From NCBI RefSeq assembly GCF_016545825.1, contig NC_052614.1, forward strand, positions 45,077,212 through 45,141,211: a stretch of 64,000 nucleotides of DNA, written 5' to 3'. A program made the translations under genes and the position numbers. Below, piece by piece: positions 33,107-46,800 of this stretch. The first letter of the stretch is position 1; each line of letters begins with the position of its first letter. Source of the stretch: Eucalyptus grandis (Eukaryota; Streptophyta; Magnoliopsida; Myrtales; Myrtaceae). The notes beneath the pieces were generated by a model, which saw nothing but the letters and a program-made list of their open reading frames with translations, was not told the DNA's origin and did no database searches.

Positions 33107-36100
33107 GTCATGCGCAGCTTTAGGCATTTAGTATTAGTTTCTCGAAATTTAGTTTTCTCAGATATATTAAATAATAAAATCGAAACTAGAGAAAATTATT
33201 AAAATATATATGTGAAGGGTGACAAGGGGTGGGTGCAAGCTATGAAAAAAGGGTAAAAAAGGGGCATGGGCAGATGCTTAAATCGGCGTGTAGCAGGTGA
33301 TCACAGAGGCTAAAGGGAAAACGTGCACGAGCGGGCAAAAAGAGAAATGGCATCGCGTGTGCGCATGTGAAAAAGAAATAAAAGGAAGGACAGACAGAGA
33401 GGCACTGTTTGTTCAAGCTTTACAGATCGGGAATTTCTCGTCGGCGCATGGAGACATGGCCATTGATATCGTCAAAATTCGCGGCCGAAGAGAAGACCAT
33501 TGGCACCGCCGGCACGAGAAAATTGAAGGACTAGATGTCTTCGGCAAGATGTTCGGCAGGGGAAAAGGGGGATAGAGAGACATTCAGAGCGAAGGCAGGA
33601 AAATCATGGTGGTCGCGCAGAGAAGATTCGAATCGAGGCTCACTGCCATGCATTCCGTGGCTGAACTGCCACCACTCCATCGCCCTGCCGTTCAACCACG
33701 GTTGCCCAGTGAAGCTCCAGCCGCCACCGGCCCTTCACCGCCTCTGTCCAAGCAAGTCGCGGAGAGTATGTGTGTGTTGAGTTCATGGGAGCGTGGGAGA
33801 GTGTGGTATGTGCAGAGTTCAGTGGGGATAGCCGACTGTGACGGTATACGAAGTGTGGGTGGCCGAGTGTGTGTGTAAGTTCAGTGAGCCTATGTATTTG
33901 AATTGTGAATCCGTATGTGCAATATGCGTGAGCCCGCGTTATGCGTACATGTTCCGCGTAAATGTAGCATGCACCCCTGGATTGAACAAGTTCCAGAATC
34001 TATTGACTTTCTGGTTCACAGAAATGAAGCGTTCTTCCACAGTTTACTTAAGTGTCTAATTTACTCTACCCTAACTGATTAGTGACGATTCCCAAAGATA
34101 AGATAGTTGCATGTTAAAATGAGTATCAAATTATGATTGGTAGGACTTGAGAGAGTCCATACTAAATACGAACGATTGTCTTATGAGAGGAACCTTTATT
34201 CTCGTTTAATTGTCCATTAGTTGTTTCTTAAGTGGTTCACCTTTGGAAAGGTTGCGACAGTGCGAAAAATTGAGACGAACAGGGGCATGAATAGGCCTGC
34301 CCTGCCCTCGTCAAATATAGATCATTATATTTCGTAATGTTTAGTTAAATAATATCGATGGCAATTAAAAAACATAAAATATTGACACTACAGATGAATT
34401 TATTCATCCAAGCTTCTAAGAGAAACCCTAAAACGCCGCCAATTCTTTCCCAGAACAATCCGCGCCCATAGGAAATCTGTTGGGGAGATGGAAATCAAAT
34501 CCTGCCAGACAAGCTTTCCATTCTCAGCAGCATTCCAAGCACTCAATCAGGCGGCCAAACAATGGTTTGTCCTCCAGAGACAAATTAAGCAACGACATTA
34601 ACGACGGAATGTGGCGACAAAATCTCTCTCATTAGGATTTCCCTTCAGAAAATTCAATTTCGAAGAAATCGAGCCATTTGGTGTTTGATTGTGCTGAAAA
34701 TAAATTGAAAAAAAAAAAAAATGGTTTCGGGGCATTAATAAGTTAATCCACTGAAGGCAGCTATACGTGAAATATTATATACAATTGTGTTTTTTTGGAA
34801 CGTAAAAGGACATGAGCAGTATATCCTTAAGATGGTAGACATAGATAAAATCATGAACTTATAGTACGGATGTCAATTTAGTTTTAAATTTACTTTTTGG
34901 TGATTTGTTAACGTAGTTTTTCCAACCAATTTTGGCTATGCTGGCAGGGCCTCGGCGACCGCCATGGAAGGCAATAGTTAAAAAAGAACAAGAAAAGAGA
35001 AAAAAAAATTCATAATTAAAAAAATTGCAAAAATAGTTTACGTTAGCACCGATCACTAGCCATGCCATGTAGAATAAGCAGCATCGATTGGATCATTACT
35101 TAGTAATATAAGGTCAAATTTGATTAGAAGGATCATATTAGCTAATAATTAAAAGGTTTAGAATTAAATTTATCAAATTGTTTAAAATTGAATTATCATT
35201 TGTATAATAGGTTTATGACTTTTTCAGTAATTTTCAACAAGATTTATGGAGAAAGCATATAAAAAAAAAAGAGTAGAAAATTATCTAAAAAGTCTTAAAT
35301 CTAATTTAGTCTTAAACATTTAAATCTTGCTAATTTTTAATCCGATCAATTTTGATTGGAAATCACTAACATAGATATTAATATCCTATGTGATACAATT
35401 GATGCTGATTTTAACATTTTTAGTAATATTTTTTTGATTGTTTATTTATTTTCTTTATTTTTCCATTTTCTTTTCCTTTTTTTCTAACCCTAGGTCGGCG
35501 AGGTCTCCAATCAACCCTTGTTGGCCATAGGAGAGGGTTGATATGGTAGTAGAAAGGGGGAACAGAATCGTATCTAGCAATCATTCTTCGAATCATCATA
35601 GATTCTCGGCCCCCTTGTTTGGCTTCCACTCCAATTGACCTCTCTTCTTTCTAACCCATGTGAGAAGGTAGAGAGCAAAACCAACCCAGCAAACCCCTAA
35701 TGTTGTGCCACTAATTATTAGTAAAGCATGTACTTCTTGCAAGACTTGTTGATTTTCTTCATGTGACAAACATCGCAAAAGTAGTCCATCGAACGATCAC
35801 CGGCATAGTCGAACATCTGATGGCCTTGATTATAAATTTTCGCATTGCAGCCCTCGTCAGCCAACTAGTGAGGGTCGCGACTCTTGCCTAGTTCTAAGTG
35901 AGAACCCAACGCCCTCAGCAGCCCTTTCTTATGGCCAGTGAGGGCCGGTAGGCATCCTTGCCGGCCTAGGGTGAGGAAAAACAGAAAAAAATAATAATAA
36001 CTCGAATAATATTATAAAAAATTGTTCATATCAATTTATTGCCGTGTCACCTAGGACAACTGTCCACATGAGTGATTTCCAACCAAAACATAAGAGCAAA

Positions 36101-36264
36101 CGGTAGACCAAATAAATGCCAACAAAGGGCATAATCTTGTCGGGATGAAATTTTACAGCAACAAACTCATAAACATATTAGCACAAAAGAATGTCCAACA
36201 ACTCCCCTCTTTTCAGGTTGCTGTTCTCCTCTTTTCTGTTTTCTCGAGTTGCGTTTCCTGGCGT

Positions 36265-36629
36265 TCAAATAAGGATTGAAGCAAAGAGGAAGAGGGAGGA
36301 ACAAACAGCGGAGGCAAGCAATGACGGAGGAGGTCTGACCGCGACGGACCTCTGAGTCCCTCCACCGGCACCCACATGTGCCGTATATACCATACCACCG
36401 CCTGTGGAGCCACCACCATCTGTGTAACCACCTCCTCGGCTGCCGCCACCGCCGCCGCCGCCACCGCCACGGCCGCCACCGCCGCCTTTCTTAACGTGAA
36501 TTTCAAATTTTCTCGTTTCCGAGTTGACAGTCTTGTCTGTGGGCTTGGTAGTTCTATAAGCGGGAGGAGAGACAGCAATATAAGGCTTCCAAGTGAAAGG
36601 GCAAGCATGGCGAATTTGATTCCTGCCAT
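36265..36629 (-). pseudogene. GRP5: GRP copy in segment B, frameshifted
   Basis: The ATG (36627-36629) and signal peptide (MAGIKFAMLALSLGSLILLS) are intact. One base is missing in the ctgtctc(c)t stretch just after it, compared with D. From there the frame is shifted: the GGN glycine codons are read as GCN/GTN, giving runs such as AAVAAVAVAAAAVAAA, and translation continues to 36213 (138 codons). The normal stop in the ancestral frame is at 36265-36267. The solo LTR found in A and C is absent. Confidence 0.85.
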
Positions 36630-39600
36630 TTGGAGATTGAGATGGCTTTCTCGATCAGATCGGGATGGAAGATGATTTTTCGATAGGAAAAGGGCTGGAG
36701 ATCTTCTTATTCCGATGGTGATTTTCGTTAGACAAAGAAGCAGCGTAAAGTTTCAGTTGGACCGCGTTACTACTTTTGGAAACAAGAAAGTGACCTTATG
36801 AATCGTAACTATAACAAGAACAGACCTCTTCCACAACATCCTCTAGAAACATTCGCGTTGTTGTGGCAAACGAGGTTTTGTCACGAATAAATTCTGGCGA
36901 GCACGTGTGACGGACTAATTAAATGAGAACCCAATAAGCGTGAGGAGAAAAAACATGGGAGTCCTTTCTCTTGAGAAAGTAATGCACAAACCCAATGGAT
37001 ACACGAGACTCGATTCCGGTGTCATGTATGATGGTCCGGATTTAATTTGGCATGCGACAGACCACGTCGGGAAGAAGTAGATAGGCTCGTTATAGCATCA
37101 TGGAAACGCAATAGAGACCAAATTGGAAAAAAAGTAGATACCTCTATCGTAAGAGTCGTTCATTCAAGATCGGCTTCACCACACACGCTATGTAACAAAA
37201 ATTCCAGGAAAATTATCTAATCCGCGTTAAATTTATTATGCAAATACTGATGCGGTTAAATTTTTAATTTTGCCAATATTGTCATTCTAATCAATTTTTG
37301 CCAAAATCGTTGATATAGCAGTCCAGTCATCTCCAATCACATCAGCAATTTCCAACGAAATTTAGCTAGAAGGACGATATTAGGATTTCGCACAAATGTT
37401 TGAGATTAATTGGTAAAATTAAAATATTTAAAAATTGAATTGATACTTATACAATAGATTTGTGACCGGTTGGACAACTTCCCCTAGAAATTCCCATCAC
37501 CTATTACTGTCCATATGGGTGGTATTGCTTTCGAAAAATCATCGGCTAATAAAAGTAATGTGCTGCGTAATTAAAACTTATACCGTCCAATATTAATTAA
37601 CGAGAAATATTCCACTGTTTAGTCCCCAAAGGAAATTCTTGCGGGTACAATCGGATGTTCTGCTTGTGGTTCGTGAAATCTAATGTGATATGTCGACATA
37701 ATACCTCTTATCAATGCAAAAACTTCTTTAGGAGTGTATGGTATTGTTTCACTTGATATAGAATTTTGACAAAAGATGTTCTCATTGATTCAAAACCGAC
37801 CAACATTATTGGCATACTTCTTTCTCAATCGCATGCATCATGAGAAATTGAACTTTGAACCTCTAACAGTGAAATACTTAGTACTTTTATGCCACATTAC
37901 GTTTATGTGATACGTGATTTTCACTAAAATTTCCATCTTGCACATGTTTTTCCAGTTTACCAAAAAATACTCGGTCAATTTAGATGGTTTATATACACAA
38001 ATAACACATATCTCATTCTACCATGTGCTTCAATTCTTAACTAATTTTGTTTTCATTAGTTATTCGCACGTCTATGATCATTTACGTTACAAAAACTTAA
38101 GTTATTTAAAACTCATGTCAGATACGTTTTATTTTTGATTTTATTAATATCCATCCTCGTCAAGATATCGAATCAAGTCTTTTCATGCCAAAAATTGATA
38201 TCCCTATTTGCCTGGATAACTCATCAATTTCCGAAGCCATCCTTGTCAAGATTCCCACGGTTTCAATTTTCCCCTGCTCTTCATAGTCATGGAAATTTAA
38301 GATATTTCAAAATTTGAGAAAACTGTCTCAAAAAAAAAAAAAAAAATCAACATGTCATACGGCGACCAATTTAATCTTAATTTTCAATTTTGCTATTCAT
38401 AAACTTTTTTACGATTTATCAATATAGTTATTCCGGATGTCCTAAACTTCAGACATTCGATTTTACTTACATTAGCAAAATCAATTAATATTCCATTATA
38501 ACGTGTCGAGAAAATATCTCATGTTAATGGCTTTGATGATTTTCCACGACATGACATTTTGATTGCAGGGTTTGGCTTCGCAGGGAAAGGACTTGTTCAA
38601 CCAAAGGGCCGACATTGTTGTTGCACAACTAATCTGACGTGGAAGGAGCATGAAACGCTGCCACCGCCACACGGTGACGATCCTCCTCCTTCTCTTCCTC
38701 TCATTCGCGGGCATTGTTGGCTAACTTAATGGCAACTTGCCGAAGGAGTTTTAGTTTTGCCTGTGAAGCATTACTGTGTCTATCCAGCAAGCTAATCATT
38801 GATCATTAGATAATTCTTTGGACCGCGTATCTACGTTCCCTAAAAAGAATAATTATCGCTAATCATCATATAGTTTAAACCCTTAAAAGAAGAAAAGCGC
38901 ATTAATTCGTTCGAAATATTTATGTAGTGCAATGAGTTGGTCCTTAGATAACCCTAAACCGAGAATATCCAAATATCGTGTTTTTTACTTTTCTAGTGAC
39001 AAGAATGGATAACCTGTGGAAGTGCTTGATAATTGGGGAGCACGGGCCATCTAGAATGGATAACCTTATGTCATGACCCTTTGCTTAAATCCGAGTAATA
39101 TAGAGTAGGAGTTGGATCCATAATTATCAGTTTTCCTAAGCCGGAAGTACTGAAAAACCCTTATCACTAGGTCAATCCCATCCCCAATGAGGGTGTAGTT
39201 TTGTCTTTCGACCGTAGCAAATCCACAGCACTGAATTTTTCAGCAGAAATGAACATAGGATATAATTCTTATAAATGAAAAAAAAAACATTTATATATTT
39301 ATCGAGGAAATTTTCTTTTTCTGGATGACATTTATGGTCGAACAACAACCATCCGACTATGCTGCCAACAACAATTTAGGGTTTTTTTTATGTCATATAA
39401 TTAATGTGGTGTGTAAATAAAACTAGTACAATCTAATAGAGTTAATTAATGGAAAATATTACTGGTGTTTAATTCCCAGAGAAAATTCTTGTAGGGTATA
39501 ATCTAGTTTCCGGTTTGCAGCCCTTCGAATTTCACGTGATATGTTGACATAATACTCTTATGTGTGCAAAAACTTTCCTTAGGTATGTTGCGGTAGTATA

Positions 39601-39930
39601 CTAGTGTTCTACTTGATATAGCCTTTGCACGAAAGATGTTCTCATCGTTTCAAAACCAACCACTGTCATCAGCATACTTCTTTTTAGATCGCACGAGTCA
39701 CGAGAAGTCGAACTTTGAACCTCTAATGGTAAAATACTTAGTACTTCTATGCATGGTACACTATGTGATACATGATTTTCACTAAAATTTCCTCTTTCAC
39801 ATGCTTTTCAAATTTACCTAAAAATACACACGCCCAATCTAGACGATTTATATATGTATAAAACACGAATTATATTCTACTCCGTGCTTCAATTCTTAAC
39901 TAATTTTATTTTTGTTGGTTATTCATATCT

Positions 39931-40142
39931 CGCTGGGTTGGTCACTCATCGTCTTCGACGGAGGTGCTTGACTTAGCGGTCTTCTTTTCCTTCTTTCCTA
40001 GCTTGTTGTTGGTTGGTTTAGTTGAGTTTTGGAGTCCTTTTGGCCCTGCGTGGTCTTCTCCTTAGCCTGTTGTTTAGGCTTCTCCTTGCTTTAGCCCGCT
40101 TTTGCAGTTCCTTTTACATCCGGCGCCCTTTCACTTGCCAAA
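39931..40142. other. Unique filler between tandem segments B and C
   Basis: About 210 bases with no match elsewhere in the window, GC-richer and T/C/G-rich (ttgttgttggttggtttagttg...). On its left is the B sequence that corresponds to 47070; on its right, from gagagcaaaggcagg, is the C sequence that corresponds to 33585. It is the B-C junction; the origin of the filler is unknown (possibly a LINE piece). Confidence 0.7.
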
Positions 40143-43103
40143 TTGAGAGCAAAGGCAGGAAAATCATGGTGGTCGCGCTGAGAAGATTCGATCGAGGCTC
40201 ACTGCCATGCATTCCGTGGCTGAACTGCCACCACTCCATCGCCCTGCCGTTCAACCACGGTTGCCTGGTGAAGCTCCGGCCGCCGCCGGCCCTTCCCCGC
40301 CTCTGTCCAAGCAAGTCGCGGAGAGTATGTGTGTGTTGAGTTCATGGGAGCGTGGGAGGGTGTGGTATGTGCAGAGTTCAGTGAGGATGGCCGAGTGTGA
40401 CAGTATACGAAGTGTGGGTGGCTGAGTGTGTGTGTAAGTTCAGTGAGTGTATGTATATGAATTGTGAATCCGTATGTGCAAAATGCGTGGGCCCGCGTTA
40501 TGCGTACATGTTCTGCGTAAGTGTATGTGCTTGACGGTGAGCATCCTGAGCGTGTGACACCCCTGGATTGATCAAGTCTCAAAATCCATTGAGTCTCTGG
40601 TTCACAGAAATGAAGCGTTCTTCTGCAGTTTACTTAAGTGTTCCTAATCCATGAGCCTCACCGATTAGTGACGATTCCCAAAGATAAAATAGTTGCATGT
40701 TAAAATGAGTATCGAGTTGCGATTGGTAAGACTTGGAAGAGTCCATACTAAACACGAACGATTGTCTTGTGAGAGGAACCTTCATTCTCGTTTAATTGTC
40801 CATTAGTTTTCTCTTAAGTGGTTCGCCTTTGGAAAAGTCATGACAATGCGAAAAACTGAGACGAACGGGGCCATAAATAGGCCCGCCCTGCCATTGTCAA
40901 AAATAGATTATTATATTTTGTAATATTTAGTTAAATAATATCGATGGCAATTAAAAAACATAAAATATTGACACTACAGATGAATTATTCATCTAAGCTT
41001 CCCAGAGGAACCCTAAACGCCATCAATTCTCTACCAGAACAATCCATGCGCATAGGAAATGGGTTGGGGAGATGGAAATCAAATCCTGCCAAACAAGCTT
41101 TCCATTCTCAGCAGCATTCGAAGCACAATAAGGTGGCCAAACGATGGTTTGTCCTCCAGAGACAAATTAAGCAACGACATTAACGACGGATTGTGGCGAC
41201 AAAATCTCTTTCATTAGGATTTCCCTTCAGAAAATTCAATTTCGAAGAAAATGGCGTTTGATTGTGCTGAAAAAAAATTGAAAAAAAAATAGTTTCATGG
41301 TATTAATAAATTAATCCACTGAAGGCAGCTATACGTGAAATATTATATTGTGGAATGTAAAAGAACATGAGCAGTATATCCTTAACATGGTAGACGTAGA
41401 TAAAATCATAAATCTATTCTACGGATGCCAATTTAGTTCTAAACTTACCTTCTGGTGATTTTTTAACATAGTTTTTCCAACCAATTTTGGCTATGCCGGC
41501 AGGGCCTCAGCAACCGCAATGGAAGGCAATAGTTAAAAAAGAACAAGACAAGAGAAAAAAAATTCATAATTAAAAAAATTGCAAAAATAGTTTTCGTTAG
41601 CATCGATTGACATTAGCCATGCCACGTAGAAAAACCAGCATTGACCGAATCATTACTCAGTAATATAAGGTGAAATTTGATCAGAAGGATCATACTAGAT
41701 AATAATTAAAAGGTTTAGAATTAAATTTATCAAATTGCTTTAAATTGAATTGGCATTTGTATTATAGGTTTATAATTTTTTCGATAATTTTTCGACAAGA
41801 TTTATGGAGAAAGCATATAAAAAAGAAAATAGAGCAGAAAATTATCCAAAAAGTCATAAATCTAATTTAGTCTCAAACATTTAAATCTTGCTAATTTTTC
41901 ATCCGGTCAATTTTGATTGGAAATTATTAACATAGATATTGATCATCTTATATGGCACAATCGATGCAAACTTTAACATTTTTAGTAATATTTTTTTGAT
42001 TGTTTATTTATCTTTTTTTTTTCTTTTTCTTTTCTTTTTTCCTTACCCTAGGTCAATGAGGTCTCTAGTCAACCTTCGTTGGCCATAGGAGAGGGTCGAT
42101 ATGGTAGTACAAAGGGGAACAAAATCGTATTTAGCAATCGTTCTTCGGATCATCATAGATTCTCGGCCCCCTCATTTGGCTTCCACTCCAGTTGACCTCT
42201 CTTCTTTCCAACCCCCGTGAAGGTAGAAAGCAAAACTAACCCAACAAACCACTATTGCTATGCCCTTAATTATTAGTAAAGCATGTACTTCTATTGATCT
42301 TCTTCATGTGACAAACATCACAAAAGTAATCCATCGAATGATCACCGATAGAGGGCATCATATGAGTATACAATTTTTTAACCGGTTTCATAGTCAACCA
42401 TCCATTGCAACCCTCGTCAACCAACTAGTGAGGGTCGCGACTATTGCCTAGTTCTAAGCGAGAACCCAACGCCCTAAGCAACCCTCTCTTATGGCCAATG
42501 GGGGTCGGTTGGCAACTTTGCCGACCTACGGTTAGGAAAAATAGAAAAGAAAATATTAAAAAATAATAATAATTTAAACAATATTATCAAAAATTGTCCG
42601 TATCAATTATTGCCGTGTCACATAGGACGACTGTCCATATAAGCAATTTCCGACCAAAACATAAGAGTAAACAGTAGACCAAATAAATGCAAACAAAGGG
42701 CGTAATCTTGTCAGGACGAAATTTTACAACAACAAACTTATAAACATATTAGCACAAAAGAATGTCCAACAACTCCCCTCTTTTCAGGTTGCTGTTCTCC
42801 TCTTTTTTGTTTTCTCGAGTTGCCTTTCCTGACATTCAAATAAGCATTGAAGCAAAGAGGAAGAGGGAGGAACAAACAGCGAAGGCGAGCAATGATGGAT
42901 GAGGTCCGACCGCGACGGACCTCTGAGTCCCTCCGCCGGCACCCACATGTGCCGGATATACAATACCACCGCCTGTGTAGCCACCACCACCTGTGTAACC
43001 ACCTCCTTGGCCACCGCCGCCACCGCCACCACCACCATCACGGCCGCCACCGCCCTTCTTCACGTGGATTTCAAATTTTCTCATTTCTGAGCTGACAATC
43101 TTA

Positions 43104-43480
43104 TGTCACGGCCTGAAAGAATGCCGATCCAAGAGGGTTCTCAGGGACGGCCGTGACACATCCGTGGATCAAGCGACCCTCAGCTTGTATCCCCGAGACC
43201 TAGGGTTTTCTCGAGTCTTCTAGAATACTCCTAGGGGCAGGCGATACGGTAATTGTATTCATATATAATAAATGCGGGTAGTTGGTAATTGGGGAAATGC
43301 AATCTCCACCTTTAGATCGATGAGAGATCTACGGATACGGTTTGCCTTGTATTTGTATATATAGGGGTCTCCTTCCCCTCATTGTACTCATCTCATTCAC
43401 AAGTAAATACAATCCATAACTTCTCTTTCTAGAGTTTCTCTCTCTACGATACTTGTGAGTTAAGTGTGAGAAAGGATACT
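43104..43480. mobile_element. Truncated solo LTR inside GRP6
   Basis: The inverse of the 26036-26575 LTR. The end next to tcttatgtcacggcc is intact and at the same target bases (TAAG on the minus strand) as in A, so the insertion is shared by descent. The other end lacks roughly the first 130 bases of the LTR and runs into 'gataagtatcc' with gene sequence duplicated beside it. Confidence 0.8.
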
Positions 43481-43524
43481 TATCTGTGGTATCTGTGGGC
43501 TTGGTACTTCCGTAAGCTGGAGAA

Positions 43525-43880
43525 GGAGACAACAACATAAGGCTTAAGATAGCAACATAAGGCTTAAGAAGGAGACAACAACATAAGGCTTACAAGCGAA
43601 AGGGCAAGCACGAGGCTTAAGACATCAACATAAGGCTTAAGAAGGAGACATAAGGCTTACAAGCGAAAGGGCAAGCATGAGGCTTAAGACAGCAACATAA
43701 GGCTTAAGAAGGAGACATCAACATAAGGCTTACAAGCGAAAGAGCAAGCACGAGGTTTAAGACAGCAACATAAGGCTTAAGAAGTAGACAACAACATAGG
43801 CTTACAAGCGAAATGGCAAGCACGGTGACTGGAGAAGGAGACAACAACATAAGGCTTACAAGCGAAAGGGCAAGCACGGC
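43525..43880 (-). repeat. Tandem amplification of the GRP signal-peptide coding segment
   Basis: At least five units of about 60-70 bp, each containing cataaggcttacaagcgaaagggcaagc (sense: coding VLALSLVSLMLLSPS). Shorter sub-units of cataaggcttaag lie between. Units differ by small changes (agagcaagc, aaatggcaagc). B and D have a single unit, and in A the corresponding place is single but cut. Confidence 0.85.
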
Positions 43881-46800
43881 GAATTTGATCCCTGCCATCA
43901 GGTCTTGGAGATCGAGATGGCTTTCCCGATCAAATCAGGGTGGAAGATGATTTTTCGATAGGAAAAGGACTGGAGATCTTCGTATTCCGATGGTGATTTT
44001 CGTTAGAAAAAGAAGCAGGGTAGATTTTCAATTGGAGCGCGTTACTACTTTTGTAAACAGGAGAATGACCTTATAATGAATCGTAACTATAACAAGAACA
44101 GACTTCTTCTACAACATCCTCTAGAACATTTGCCTTGTTGTGGCAAACAAGGTTTTGTTGCGAACAAATTCTGGCAAGCACGTGTGACGGACTAAATGAG
44201 AACTCAATAAGTGTGCAAAGAAAAAACACAGGAGTCCTTTCTCTCGAGAAAGTAATTCACAAACCTTTCTCTCGAGAAAGTAATGCACAAACCCAACGGA
44301 TACACGAGACTTGATTCCGGTGTCGAGGTGTCGTTTACGATGGTCTGGATTTAATTTGGCATGCGACAGACCACATCGGGAAGAAGTAGATAGGCTCGTT
44401 ATAGCATCATGGCAACGCAACAGAGACCAAATTGGAAAAAAAGTAGATACCTCTGTCGTAAGAGTCGTTCATTCAAGATCGGCTTCACCACACATGCTAT
44501 GTAACAAAAATTCCGGGAAAATTATCTAATCCGCATTAAATTTATTATGCAAATACCGATGCAATTAAATTTTTAATTTTGTCAATGTTGTCATTCTGAT
44601 CAATTTTTGCCAAAATCGTTGATATGGCAGTCCAGTCATCTCCAATCAAATTAGTGATTTCTGACGAAATTTAGCTAGAAGGACGATATTAGGATTTCGC
44701 AATATTAAAAACTTATAACGTCCAATATTAATTAATGAGAAATATTCCACTGTTTAGTCCCCAAAGGAAATTCTTGCGGGTACAATCGAATGTTCGGCTT
44801 GTGATTCGTGAAATCTGATATGATATGTTGACATAATACCTCTTATCAATGCAAAATCTTCTTTAGGAGTGTATGGTATTGTTTCACTTGATATAGAATT
44901 TTGACAAAAGATGTTCTCATTGATTCAAAACCAACCAACGTTATTGGCATACTTCTTTCTCAATCGCATGCATCATGAGAATCGAACTTTGAACCTCTAA
45001 TAGTGAAATCCTTAGTACTTTCATGCCACGGTACATTTATGTGATATGTGATTTTCAGTAAAATTTCCATCTTGCACATGCTTTTCCAATTTACCAAAAA
45101 ATACCCGGTCAATCTAGATGATTTGTATACACAAAAAACACATATCTCATTCTACCATGTGCTTCAATTCTTAACTAATTTTGTTTTCATTAGTTATTCG
45201 CATGTCTGTGATCATTTACGTTACCAAAACTTAAGTTATTTAAAACTCATGTAAGATATGTTTTATTTTTTAATTTTATCAATATCCACCCTCGTAAAGA
45301 TATCGAATCAAGTCTTTTCATGCCAAAAATTGATATCCCTATTTGCCTGCTGGATAACTCATCAATTTCCGAAGACATCCTTGTCAAGATTCCCACGGTT
45401 TCAAATTTCCCCTTCTCTTCATAGTCATGGAAATTTTAGATATTTCAAAATTTGAGAAAATTGTCTCAAAAAAATCAACATGTCATGCAACGGCGACCAA
45501 TTTAATCTTAAATTTTTAATTTTTTTATTCATAAAATTTTTGACGATTTATCAATATAGTCATTCCGGATGTCCTAATCTTCAGACATTCGATTCAACTT
45601 CATTAGCAAAATCAATTAATATTCCATTATAACGTGTCGAGAAGATATTTCATGTTAATGGCTTTGACGGTTTTCCATGACATGACATTTTAATTGCAGG
45701 GTTTGGCTTCGCAGGGAAAGGTTCGCGTTTTAGTTATGAGGACTTGTTCAACCAAAGGGCCGACATTGTTGCTGCACAACTAGTCTCATGTGGAAGGAGC
45801 ATGAAACGCTGCCACCGCCACCAGGTGACGATCCTTCTACTCCTCTTCCTCTCATTCGCGGGCATTGTTGGCTAACTTAATGGCCACTTGCTGAGGGAGT
45901 TTTAGTTTTGCCTCTGAAGCATTACTGTGTCTATCCAGCTAGATAATCATTGATCACTAGATCATTCTTTTGACCGCGTATCTACATTCCCTAAAAAGAA
46001 TAATTATTGCTAATCGTCATAAAGTTTAAACCGTTAGAAGAAGAAAAGCACATTAATTCATTCGATATATGTATGTAGTGCAATGAGTTGTTCCTCAGAT
46101 AACCCTAAACCGAGAATCTCCAAATCTCGTGTTTTTTTACTTTTCTAGTGACGAGAATGGATAACCTGTGGAAGTGCTTGATAATTGGGGAGCACAGGCC
46201 ATCTAGAATGGGTAACCTTATGTCACGATCCTTTGCTTAAATCCGAGTAATACAGAGTAGGAATTGGATCCATAATTATCGGTTTTTCAAAGTCGGAAGT
46301 ACCGAAAAACCCTTATCACTAGGTCAATCCCATCCCCAATGGGGGTGTAGTTTCGTCTTTCGACTATAGCAAATCCATAGCACTGAATTTTTCAGCAGAA
46401 ATGAACATAGGATAAAATTCTTATAAATGAAAAAAAAAACATTTATATATTTATCGAGGAAATTTTCTTTTTCTGGATGACATTTATGGTCAAACAGCAA
46501 CCGTCCGACTATGCTGTGAACAACAATTTAAGGTTTTTGATGTCATATAATTAATGTGGTGTGTAAATAAAACTAATACAATCTAATAGAGTCAATTAAT
46601 GGAAAATATTACTAGTGTTTAATTCTCAGAGAAAATCTTGTAGGGTATAATCTAATTTCCGGTTTGCAATCCTTCGAATTTCATGTGGTATGTTGACATA
46701 ATACCTCCTAGGTGTGCAAAAACTTTCCATAGGTATGTTGCGGTAGTATACTAGCATTCTACTTGATATAGCATTTGCACGAAAGATGTTCTCATCGTTT

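Larger units (their letters stand above)
30978..39930 (-). repeat. Duplicated segment B (minus orientation)
   Basis: Mirror of A, starting at the loop border. It contains GRP5, an extra 1301-bp insertion near the start, and the 37.9-38.8 kb block that A lacks (encoding FTKISILHM-like and SYEDLFNQRAD-like fragments, the latter decayed at about 38567-38700). It has no solo LTR in its GRP copy and no SINE. It ends abruptly in 'ttggttattcata' at about 39930. The rest is AT-rich and non-coding as far as I can see. Confidence 0.85.
42836..43898 (-). pseudogene. GRP6: GRP copy in segment C, split by LTR and with amplified signal peptide
   Basis: On the minus strand the ATG at 43896-43898 opens MAGIKFAVLALSLVSLMLLSPSP, but the sequence then repeats the signal-peptide core several times and hits a stop at 43704. 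After the truncated LTR the body resumes near 43090 (MRKFEIHVKKGGGG, Gly-rich block, HVGAGGGTQRSVAVG) and ends in LLAFAVCSSLFLFASMLI with stop at 42836-42838. The ETRKF of the family is EMRKF here. The body is well conserved but disconnected from the leader. Confidence 0.85.
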
